Source: Sisyra terminalis (lineage: Eukaryota > Arthropoda > Insecta > Neuroptera > Sisyridae). From it: DNA of 64,000 bases. Positions within the stretch are counted from its first letter, which is position 1, and each line of letters opens with the position of its first letter. The stretch lies in NCBI GenBank assembly GCA_958496175.1, contig OY292275.1, forward strand, positions 372,001 through 436,000. The letters run 5' to 3'. The notes under the pieces are model-generated. The model ran no database searches. It was not told where the DNA came from and saw nothing but the letters and a program-made list of their open reading frames with translations. Below are positions 13,101-23,795 of this stretch, piece after piece. The position numbers and the translations under genes are program-made.

Positions 13101-16100
13101 ATAGTTTGTGAGAAATTGTGTTGTATCTTAATACCAAATTTCATTAAATTTGGTAGTTCCGTTCTTTAGTTAAATCGAGACACACAAACAGACAGACAGA
13201 CAAAAATTTTAAAAATGTTAAATTTGGACTAAGTGCCTCTTGAAACAAATATTTTTCTTAAAATTGGGTTCATAATCGTACAGACAGACGTAAGAATCAT
13301 ATATATTAGTATAGATAATTTCATTAAAATCCTTTCAGTTATAAAACCAATCAGCAGATATTAATTGAATATTAATAGGAGACTAAACAAATTAATTATA
13401 GCACATTAAAGTTAAAGCTCGGTCATCAATTGAATTGTTAGCCTAACGATTAGAGTTTTAAAATGATTTTGGGGTCAGATGTTTGACTGTAATTTAGGTT
13501 GCATTGCCAATGGTAGTGTTTACGCGGAAGGCTCGGCGATGACCACGTCTTCCCATTGCGAACATTGCTTCTGCTTGGCTCGGCAAATGCGATGTGTCAA
13601 GCCCCGATGTCTTCTGCCCCTAGAAGGATGCCAACCAATATACGAACGTGGTTCCTGCTGTCCAATTCGATATAAATGTTCCGAAACAATTACGCCGAGT
13701 TCCACAAGCACCACCGTATCTACATTTCCGGCCAAAGGTTATTCACCAATCGACTAAGAAAAATTACATTTTTTCTTCTAATCTCAACGTTTTTTCCCAC
13801 AGGGTGCCACATAAACGGCGATTTTCATCCGGAAGGTGAGCAAGTGATCGGGGTGGGACATTCAACTTGCGATAATTGTTATTGTCTACGTGGGGTGGTT
13901 CGTTGTGAACCACTTTCCTGTGCACCTCCATTGTTGGGATGTGAGCCGGTGATTAAATCTGGACATTGCTGTGCCACCAGTTACAATTGCAGTGAGTATA
14001 ACAGAACCATTGGCTCATTCATTGGCTCATATTTCATACCCAGTTTTCAATCTAAGGTGGAACAATCGAGGTGAAATTAACTGGACACTACAATAAAGTT
14101 CCGGATGTCAGTAAAAATTATGCAAAACTACGCAAAGAACAGGACAGTATTGGAGTGACTAGTCGACATTTTGCGCAGTCCACGATTTTGGCTACGTTAA
14201 GTACATTGATTGCCGAAATTAAAAACTATCAAACCACTAAAGAACCAACGATTGAGGCTTTCGATTCGAATGTAATCGATGGACGAAATAATCGGCGAAT
14301 TGATGAAATGAATAATGGGACCGATGATGAAGTTTCAACGTCTGAAACCACCGAATTTAGTACCACTGAAACGGACGTAACAACTACGGAAGCAATTGAG
14401 TCGACAACGGAATCTGATTGGGATAGAACCACTGAATTTTATACAACGTCTACGACTTTTGATGCCGAAACGACCACACTTCTTGTAGAGCCAAGCAACA
14501 ATACAATGTTCGAGAGCAAAACGGAAATAATAACCGTCGAAAATTGCACAGAAACTCTGACACCGTCCGTCGAGACGGCTATTGTTGCGGCCGGCAATAA
14601 AACGAGAATTTTCTCGAAAATCGAGGAGAGAATCGACAATGAGGCTGAACTGTCGGATGCAGAAAATTTCATATCGACTGTAACGACGACACCGCGAACC
14701 TTCTCCATGCATAATAATATGAGTCGAAACATATCAAACGAGACCAAATCAGAAATGACAATTTCCCCCGTTATCGAAGCCATATTGAACATTACGAAAA
14801 ACAAAGACGCCGATTACGAGTACGACTACAACGAGCCGTCACTACCTCCCTCATTGCCAAATTTAAAGTAAGTTATTCATCTGAAACTTTCAAGTTTGAT
14901 TGCCTTTCAATTCAACCAATTAATTCAATTCGATATCGTCTAATTGGAAACCCACAAAACTTTTTTCTCTCTTAATCTTTAACATTTTATAGAAAGGAAT
15001 TGTACAGACAAGTACATATACAGGATAACAAGCAGGACTCGTTTATTGTAGAGGGAGTCCACCATCTCCTTCTCGTTCCTAACGGCTTTGCCGTTGTAGA
15101 AAAGTTAAAAAGCATTCGTTAAAAAAAAGCTCTCATTCTTCATATTTTGTCGGAGTGAATTTTGCATAGATGCATTATGAATTACGAGGAAATGTTGGCG
15201 TAACTTGTGTCTAACTATTACCGGAATGATGAAATAAAATATTTAGTACGAAATGTTTTATACAACATTGAGTGATATTTCTTTTACATCGTTTTTCTTT
15301 CATTAAATCAAATGTACATTTATAAGTTTTTTCCATTTAAATTTTTTTTTTGTCAATTGATGATAATTCTTTGGAAAAATAGTTCAAGATTGACCAATTA
15401 ATTACGAAAAACTAAATCAATGTCGTAACAAAGAATTCATAAATTAAGAATTGAAATTTGATAAATGTGGATAGTTATTTGAAAATAGCAAATATAGGAA
15501 GAAAAATTTTAAATTAAACCTTTTTCAGTGTTATGTAAATAGGGGGGAAGGGGGAACTTTCATTTCAGACCATATTTTACCCAATACTGATTAGTAGACT
15601 GATTCAAAAAAAAAAATGATAATTTTTTTTCTTAATTATATCGAAAATATTTAAAAAAAAATCTGTGAAAGTTTAAGCTCTTAATATTAATATTAAGAGG
15701 TGCCACATCGCAAATTTCGATTTTCCATTTAAATAACACGGCAACAATATTCTCTTGCACTTTGGAATTTTATAGCTCACGTCAAAGACAATATTTCGGA
15801 ATGACCAAGGTATATTCTTGTAGAAAATTGAACGATCTACAAAAAAGGTCTCGTACAAGTTTTTGATATATTTATTCCTTCAAAAGTTATTCGAGGTCAA
15901 AGTTGAACTAAAGAGAAATTTTAATATTTTTTCAATTTTTTGACACAACCATCAATTTTATGAGAAAATTGTATAGGACATTTTTTGTAGAGCACTTTTT
16001 TTCCTATAACTTATCTCTATAACAGGTTTTGATATTTTTCACAGGTCCTAAGTTATTTAATTAAAGTAAAAAAAATAATTTTTATGTTAAAAATATAATA

Positions 16101-19100
16101 CCTCAGGGAATTTTCAGTTTAATGCAAATAACTTAGGACCTGTGAAAAATATCAAAAACTTTTATAGAGATAAGTTATAGGAAAAAAAGTACTCTACAAA
16201 AAATATCCTATAAAATTTTCTCATAAAATTGATGGTTGCGTCAAAAAATAGAAAAAATATTAAAAATTCTCTTTAGTTCAACTTTGACCTCGAATAACTT
16301 TTGAAGGAATAAATATATCTAAAACTTGGTTAGAGACCTTTTTTGTAGATCGTTCAATTTTCTTCAAGAATATATGTTGGTTATTCCGAAATATTGTCAC
16401 CAACGTGAGCTATAAAATTCCAAAGTGCTCGAGGATATTGTTGCCATGTTATTTAAATGGAAAATCGAAATTTGCGATGCGGCACCTCATAATGTTAATA
16501 TTAAGAGCTTAAACTTTCACAGGATTTTTTTTGTCATTCCCAACAATATTTTCGATATAATTAAGAAAAAAAAATCATATTTTTTTTTGAATCAGTCTAA
16601 TGTCTATCTTCAAAAAATTGAGTTTAATTTTCCGGAAAATTCAAAAAAATACCGAATATTACCATTCGATTATTCTTTATAAACTTCAATTAATTTTAGC
16701 CAAACGAAAATCCAAAACATTCTAGTAATAAGAATTATACTTTTTAAAAAGGCTAAAGAAAATAATTCACGATTAAATTGATTGGAAAATTAGGGAAAAC
16801 AAGAAGAAAATTTTACTAAAACTTTGAGATATTTCCAAAAATGTTTTTTTTGTCATTCAAAAACTATTCCACAAATTATTCCAAAATGGGTATGTTAATT
16901 ATATAATATTTCGAATTTTATGCCAAGTAAATTAAAGAAAATGATTTCTTCTGGTCGCTATCCTAAATTAAAAAATTTCATCGAAATTAACAATTTTGAT
17001 TTGGGCTTACTTCAATGTATATTAAAATGCGTAATACAAAATATTAAACATTAATTTACGTAATTAGTGCCAACTTAAGTATTGCTTGCTTTCGATTAGA
17101 ATATCCCCTAAATCCTATGCGGTAATATTCCTATTTAATAAACCACGTGTTGTTTACATTTTCACAAAATTAGGTAAGAATTATACAAGGTTTATAAATT
17201 ACACAGGTTGCCCCATTAAGAAAAAATGACGTCATACTAAGAATTTTGAAATTTGAATCAGTCTGAAAACATACAAATTTCTTCTGGATACGTCACATAG
17301 CGCATGAGGCCACCTGTGTATTTTATAAATCGAAATGACCAAGGTATATTCTTGTAGAAAATTGAACGCTCTACAGAAAAGATCTCGTACAAGTTTTCGA
17401 TATATTTATTCCTTCAAAAGTTTTTCGAGGTCAAAGTTGAACTAAAGAGAAATTTTAATATTTTTTCAATTTTTTGACGTAACCATCAATTTTATGAGAA
17501 ATTTTTATAAAACATTTTTTGTAGAGCACTTTTTTTTCTATAACTTATCTCCATAAAAGTTTTTGATATTTTTCACAGGTTGTAAGTTATTTGCATTAAA
17601 CTGAAAATATTCGTAATTATAAAATATAATATATTTTCAGTTCATTGCAAATAACTTAGAACCTGTGAAAAATATCAAAAACTTTTAGAAAGATAAGTTA
17701 TAGGAAAAAAAGTGCTCTACAAAAAATGTCCTATAAAATTTTTCATAAAATTGATGGTTGCGTCAAAAAATCGAAAAAAAATATTAAAACTTCACTTTAG
17801 TTCAACTTGAACCTCGAATAACTTTTGAAGGAATAAAATATCAAAAACTTGTACAAGACCTTTTTTGTAGATCGTTCAATTTTCTACAAGAATATACCTT
17901 GGTCATTCCGAAATATTATCACCAACGTGAGCTATAAAATTCCCAAGTGCAAGCGAATATTGTTCCCATTTCAATGGAAAATCGAAATTGGCGATGCGGC
18001 ATCTTTTAATATAAATATTAGGAGCTTAAACTTTCACAGGATTTTTTTTTGTCATTTCCAACAATATTTTCGATATAATTAAGAAAAAAAAATCATCATT
18101 TTTTTTTGAATCAGTCTGATTAGCCAAAATTTAAATTTTTTCGCTAATCGATGGAAAATCGTTCGAAGAAGTTTGTGATACAAATCGCTTTTCAATCAAT
18201 AAAGTTTTATAAAAAAGCCATTTGATTGTTGAATAGTTAAGGTGATTGCTTCGAAATTGATATACCTCAATTTACGAATACTTATTAAAGTTAATAACTG
18301 AAAAACCATACAAATATTTCTTCGGAATTTTAAAGCCTCAACCCCGTACGAGTTGACTTTTTTTTTCAATCATTAATTTTAACATTTAGAAATCAAATTA
18401 GGCCCCACTATAAAGTAAGGGGGCACATCCAAAAATTCCACTCGATAAAAATTTATCGGGCAGGGTTCATTATTATCAATGGTGTCAGCATCAGTAATCT
18501 CACTATACGATCCTCGATTACTATGCTCCCATAGACAAGGAAGAACCACCAGAGCATTGAAATCATATATACGTTCCCCATTCATGACTACACCTGCGCG
18601 ACTTACCAAAACCATTTCCATTTTTATTACGAAAATTTCATTTTCCAGAATCATTCCATTTGTCGCCGCCGATGCTGTGGATGAAAATTTAGAAATTCCC
18701 ACCCTACACAACCCCACATCGTTTCCATCATTGACCCAAGAAAAAATCATGACCAACAGTCCAATATACAGGTTTGACACGCATTCGCTGGCCATGTTCT
18801 CGCCGCCAATGGAAACCGAAGGTAATAACAAGTAAAATTAATTTTAACAATTTAATTATTAAATTATTTTTTGACGATTTTAGGTGGATTTTTACCACGT
18901 GAACCTCCCCTACTGGATCATTTCTACGAAAATTCCTATCACACCACCAAATTAATTGATATAACATCGGCGACACCTCCAACAATGACGACTAATCTTC
19001 CAAAAATAAACGACGGTAATTTCAGTGGAAACAAAACTTGGATAATCTTTTTAACAATGAATTTATTGTAGATTCATGTATTCACAAAGGGATTGAATAT

Positions 19101-20180
19101 CGGCATGGGGAATTACTATCCAATCCGGATGCTTGCGTATTATGTTTATGTTTTTTCGGGGATGTTGTATGCCAAGAGCCTAAATGTCCTCCATTGAAAC
19201 CCGGGTGCCATCGCGTTTCAGATAACGACCCGACCGTTTGTTGTGGTCATGTAATTTGTGGTAAGTTGATTCAAGTAATAAATTAACCCTTTGCGGTTAA
19301 TGATTTATTTCAAATTTAATTTAAACGATTCTTTTGATTGGTTGAAATTGTACGACTATTGAGAAATATTTGTTTTTTAGATGATGATTCTCCGACGGTG
19401 GTTTTAGATCGATCAGATATAACATCAAATTCTCAAGACGTAGTAACGGTTGCCGAAGGTATAGTGACCCATGATCCATTCAGGGATGTTATCAGAACTG
19501 AACCAGCACCGGATTTGCAATCTTTAATCGGTGACATAATTCCTTTCCTGTCTCTTCACACCACTCCGATTCCTGCAAATTCTTCCGAGATTGCAAATAC
19601 TACCACAACGACAACTAGTCCACCTCCGACTACAACAACCCACGCTCCAATTCTGGAAGAACCAGCCGAAGAAGACTTTTCTTTTGACAAAATGTTAGAA
19701 TTGCTCTTCTCCGAGGAGTCAACGACAAAAGTTAGTACAACCACACCAAAAGTAACAACCACCCCCAAGCTTGTGGTTACAACTTCGAAATCGGAAGTAC
19801 CTAAAACGACAAGTGAAGATTCGATCGAATCACGAATCGTTAATCGAAATGACTTGACCAATTATATTCCGGTTGAATTTCCTGAAAAAGTTGCCGAAAA
19901 ACCGATTGTAACCAAAGAAAAGATAAAATTTGAAACCGAAAAAAAAACTACTTCTACGTCTACGACTACAATTGCAACCACTACTACAACCGAACAAAAC
20001 GAGCATACCAACGATCTGGTTAAAACTCCAAATAGTGGAGGTGGATTATTAAAACTAGCCGGATGTAATATCTATGGCCGAATGTATCGGGTTGGACGAA
20101 TTATTTTTGAGCTTTCCGGGCCATGTTTGGAATGCATGTGCACCGATGTGGGAGTTCAATGTCGTCCATTAAAATGTTAA
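10147..20180 (+). CDS. secreted multi-VWC-domain protein (5' end missing)
   Basis: Nine joined exons: 10147-10341, 10457-10552, 13498-13737, 13803-13991, 14057-14867, 18649-18821, 18884-19015, 19072-19260, 19381-20180; about 940 residues. Every join keeps frame with GT-AG sites, and most are phase 1. Four complete von Willebrand factor C domains (CxxxGxxYxxG, PCxxCxC, CC near the end) are each encoded by one exon: exons 1, 3, 4 and 8. Exons 5 and 9 are long Ser/Thr-rich, acidic, mucin-like linkers with many N-x-S/T sites. Exon 9 ends in a half VWC domain (PCLECMC to CRPLKC) directly before the stop. The family is extracellular and often binds BMP-type ligands or matrix; a specific role is not claimed. 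No signal peptide is visible, so the start exon lies upstream. A possible AATAAA is at 20831. Confidence 0.85.
10694..13317 (+). mobile_element. retroelement-like repeat C, copy 1 (with nested sequence)
   Basis: Fills most of the intron between VWC exons 2 and 3. Starts CTAGCTGACACCCGCGACTTCG and ends in a run of CAGACAGACAGACA, then AAAATTGGGTTCA and TATATTAGTATAGATA. The shorter copy at 58038 lacks about 1.4 kb present here (roughly 11165-12610), so this copy is longer or carries an insertion. 12741-12975 and 12981-13205 are a tandem duplication of the pre-tail segment. The ends resemble non-LTR or SINE tails found across arthropods; class not proven. Confidence 0.55.
12540..12622 (-). pseudogene. 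tRNA-like fragment (SINE head or tRNA pseudogene)
   Basis: On the minus strand an A-box TAGCGTAATGG (12603-12613) is followed by a B-box GGGTTCAAATC (12550-12560) at normal tRNA spacing. The D stem (GCGT/ACGT) and T stem (GTGGG/CTTAC, with wobbles) can pair, but the acceptor stem does not and no proper anticodon loop is seen. It is therefore a decayed tRNA-derived sequence, not a working tRNA gene. Confidence 0.5.
15595..16598. mobile_element. foldback family B, copy 3
   Basis: Full-length palindrome: left end AGACTGATTC, right end GAATCAGTCT, turn near 16080. It lies inside the VWC intron between exons 5 and 6. Arms closely match copy 1, including GATCTACAAAAAAGGTCTC and CTCTACAAAAAATATCCTA. 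Confidence 0.75.
16599..17185 (+). repeat. segment duplicated from 7164-7753
   Basis: Follows foldback B copy 3 exactly as 7164-7753 follows copy 2: TCCGGAAAATTCAAAAAAAT, CCATTCGATTATTCTTTA, AAAATGATTTCTTCTGGTCGC, then ATCCTATGCGGTAATATTCC, ending at MITE A in the same site. This indicates a segmental duplication rather than independent insertions. Confidence 0.65.
17186..17329 (+). mobile_element. MITE family A, copy 4 (right tip lost)
   Basis: Left terminus is CAAGGTTTATAAATTACACAGG; the right end stops at CTGTGTATTTTATAAA. The last bases (CCTTG) are replaced by an abrupt join into the middle of foldback B copy 4. The left flank is the same target as in copy 3 (AGAATTATA versus AGTATTATA). 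Confidence 0.7.
17331..18118. mobile_element. foldback family B, copy 4 (left end deleted)
   Basis: Starts within the left arm at CGAAATGACCAAGGTATATTC, so about 190 bases of the left end are missing. The right arm is complete to GAATCAGTCTGA. The turn is near 17620. It is fused directly to MITE A copy 4. Confidence 0.7.
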
Positions 20181-20696
20181 ACTTTACATTTTCATTCCGA
20201 AACAAAAATCTTTTGCTTTATATATCAAAAAAACATAATTTGAATAACGATTTAGATCCTAGAAAACGATCTCACTTTTAAACCAATATTAACAAAACTT
20301 AGTGTAACAAAGCTCTAATTAACAGGGTGCAGTGCCATTATAAGCCAATTTTCAAGACGTAAATAATGAAAAGATCAACCAAAACTCTTTTTAACATATA
20401 TAACAGTACCTAAATGATCGATGACAATGTTGCAACGTCGACGATATTTAATAAGACAGTTTACCTATACAATAGATTTTCAAAAAATTTACCTACAATT
20501 ATTAAAATATATTACTTATGTATTATTATTAATGCTAATAGAGGCTTTATGTTAATGTTAACTGGTTTATGAGATTAAAAATTTAATGAAAATATGTTAT
20601 TGTAAGCCATTTAACATTTAATTTATAGATCGTAAGAAGTTTAGTTGTAAGTTATTGCAATAAGATAAATGTGGATGGTTCTAATGAACCAAATAT
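20181..20696. other. 3' flank of the VWC gene
   Basis: AT-rich sequence without a frame or repeat that I recognise. Probably includes the 3' untranslated region, because the first good AATAAA after the stop is only at 20831, within the duplicated segment that follows. Confidence 0.35.
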
Positions 20697-22338
20697 TGAA
20701 AATCGTAGAATTTCAACGATGATGAACTCCGTTGACTTACAATTATAATGTTACAAACTTTGTCCACAGAAATTCTATTATTTTCGATGATGTCTGAACA
20801 TATACCGATATCGAATGCTTGGCTCATTAGAATAAACCATATATAATATATTAAAAATCGTGCAACTTTTTATAAATCAACCTAAATAAGTTTTTGATGA
20901 CAAAATACATAGTTATAAGATAATAAATCGAAATTATGGCCAAGAAAGGAATAGAGACGCCATTGTAAGAAAAAGTTTTACTCACTTTGAGATGCATATT
21001 TTTGATGAATGAAATTTGCATGTTTCTACGGTTTTCGGCAATTTTTTTTTAGTTCAAACAATGGGAAACATAACAAAGAATAAGTAGAAAAGTTTTTTAT
21101 CACTTTTCCCGGGAAAATTATTTACGAAAAACACAATAATTTCAAGGCGTCACTACGAAACTTAAAACTATGCACTACTGATTGTTGACGGCCAAATGCG
21201 GTTGGTGTAAACACCTGCATTACCGACCCTACTTTTTCAAAAAGTTTATTAAAATAAATACAAAAGAAATTATAAACGTTTATCGGATTTTTGATTGATT
21301 TTTTTTAAAAAAAATCTGTTGTATCTTCTTCCCTTATTTTTATTAATAATTTTAAATCGATTAAACATAAAACTTGAAAATTTCTGTTGTCACTGAAATT
21401 TTCCTGAAGAATTTTTCTAAGTATAGACGCGGGGGGAGTCTAGTTTATACGGCTGCAAAATCTGACGACGGGTTCTTATAAAATTGACCAAAAGAAATCG
21501 AAAATTAAGAATGCAAAAAGTCTCGTTTTTGCTTCGTTTACGTGAAAAAGAAGGTTTTTGTTACAAAAATATCAATGTTATTTCATATGGGACTATTATT
21601 TCCAGGCGCTCCTCTTGAAAATCGTAGAATTTCTACTATGATGAACTCCGTTGACTTACAATTATAATGTAACAAACTTTTTCCATAGAAATTCTATTAT
21701 TTTCGATGACGCCTGAACATATACCGATATCGAATGCTTGGCTCATTAGAATAAACCATATATATTAAATTAAAAATCGCGCAATTTTTTATAAATCAAC
21801 CTAAATAAATTTTTGATGACAAAATGCATAGTTATAAGATAATAAATTGAAATTATGGCCAAGAAAGGAATAGAGCCGCCATTGTAAGAAAAAGTTATAC
21901 TCACTTTGAGACGCATCTTTTTGATGAATGAAATTTGCATGTTTCTACAAGTTTTAGGCAATTTTTTTTAGTCCAAGCAATGGGAAACATAATAAAGAAT
22001 AAATAGAAAAGTTTTTTATCAGTTTTTCCGGGAAAATTATTTACGAAAAACACAATAATTTCAAGGCGTCACTACGAAACTTTGCTTAAAATTATGCACT
22101 ACTGATTGTTGACAGCAAAATGCGGTTTGTGTAAACACCTGCATTACCGACCCTGCTTTTTCAAAAACTTTATTAAAATAAATACGAACTAAAATTATAA
22201 ACGTTTGTCGGATTTTTGATTAATTTTTAAAAAAAAATCTGTTGTATCTTCTTCCCTTATTTTTATTAATAATTTTAAATCGATTAAAACGAAAAACTTA
22301 GAAATTTCTGTTGTCAACTTATCACTGAAATTTTCTTG
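20697..22338 (+). repeat. two direct repeats of about 720 bases
   Basis: 20697-21418 and 21617-22338 are clearly the same sequence (AAAATCGTAGAATTTC, ATGATGAACTCCGTTGACTT, CATATACCGATATCGAATGC, GTAAACACCTGCATTACCGA), with scattered substitutions and small indels. The ~200-base spacer (21420-21616) contains a single arm like foldback D (GACGACGGGTTCTTATAAAA, AATCGAAAATTAAGAATG). Unit identity unknown. Confidence 0.7.
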
Positions 22339-22589
22339 AAGAAAGCCTATTTATTTTGTTACTTAAATTCTTTTAAGTGCAGGCGCTCCTATTGTATTAA
22401 AGCTGAAATATTTTCAAACCGTCAAATAAAAAAAAATGTTTATTTAGAAATATTTTTTTCATAGGTCTTGGGTCGTCCGAAAAGTTGGGGTCGATTTTGA
22501 TAATTTTTGACATCTATTAAATTACATAAGTCCCATTTGTCGTAAAATCTTTTAGGTACCTTGGAAATTTCGCTCTTTCAGTAAATTTC

Positions 22590-23420
22590 AGGTTTTTCAA
22601 CGAAAAATTCAGACCTTTTTCCGTATGTCACCAACGAAATTTGACACAAACTTTTCGGACAACTTATCCTGGAAAATTGATCAAAATTCTCAATTACGTA
22701 TCTATGAATATTGAATTATAGAAAAATTACACCGAAACTATTAAATTTCATCTTTGTAACTCAAAAATTACCTGAAGATATAGCTTTTGCTTTCCAATTT
22801 GGAAAAAGGACTTAACTACTAATTAAACATAAACAACAGTTTAAAAAATGACATTTTCTTTTTTATTCAACAATTTTTTTTTTGACTAATTAGTTTATCA
22901 TATAGTTTTTGAGGATTTCGGTGTAAATTTTTCGCTCTTTTTGAAAAGAGGAAACGTCAATTGGGTTTTAAACGATACCTTTGGGTAAAATTATTCAATA
23001 CACCAAAAGAAAATAACTGTCTTATATCTCAACTTATGATAACTCCATAAAATAACTTGAAAGTTTCACCCTTCAGAATATTTTAGGTTTTTCAATGAAA
23101 AACGCAGACCTGTTTCCGTATGTCACCAACGAAAATTGCCACAAACTTTCCGGACAACTTATCCTGGAAAATTGATCAAAATTCTCAATTACATATCTAA
23201 GAATATTGAATTATACAAAGATTACACCGAAACTAATAAATTTCATATTTGTAACTCAAAAATTACCTGAGAATAAAGCTTTTGCTTTCCAATTTGAGAA
23301 AAAGAACTTAACTACTAATTAACATGAAAAAGAGTGTAAAAAATGATAACATTTTCTTTTTTATGTAACAAAATTATTTATTTTTTTGACTAATTAGTTT
23401 TTCATATAGTTCTTGAAGAT
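22590..23420 (+). repeat. two direct repeats of about 330 bases
   Basis: 22590-22910 and 23084-23420 share CCGTATGTCACCAACGAAA, GGACAACTTATCCTGGAAAA, TTACACCGAAACTA and AACTACTAATTAA in the same order. Period is about 495 bases. No coding potential seen. Confidence 0.6.
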
Positions 23421-23795
23421 GCCAGTGTACTCCAATCTTGCTTTTCATTTAATCGCCTTGAAAAATTGAAGAAATTAATAAGCTTTTAAGTAATGCAGAA
23501 AGTTTCACTAAAACAATTAGTAAAGTCATTAAAAGATGGATCATAAACTAATTTCAATAATATCTAAACATTTTGATACTTGCATTCCCGTTTTGTGTAA
23601 TTAAAAGCACTTTGATAGTTTTTAAAAGTGTAAAGTTTTGAATTTTTACATTTTCAAAAAATGGTTTTTAAAAAAAACCTTCAGAAGAAAATCGATGGGG
23701 GTTTAATTATATTACTTTTAAACTGTACTGTCTATCAAATAAAAAATATATAGAACAAAACTTTGACTTATTATTTACTCTTAAATTATTTTAAG

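Noticed and set aside
14041..14056. Acceptor CCCAG at 14043 for the long Ser/Thr exon of the VWC gene.
   Set aside because: Entry there leads to a stop within about 50 bases; the acceptor CTAAG at 14056 gives the continuous frame.
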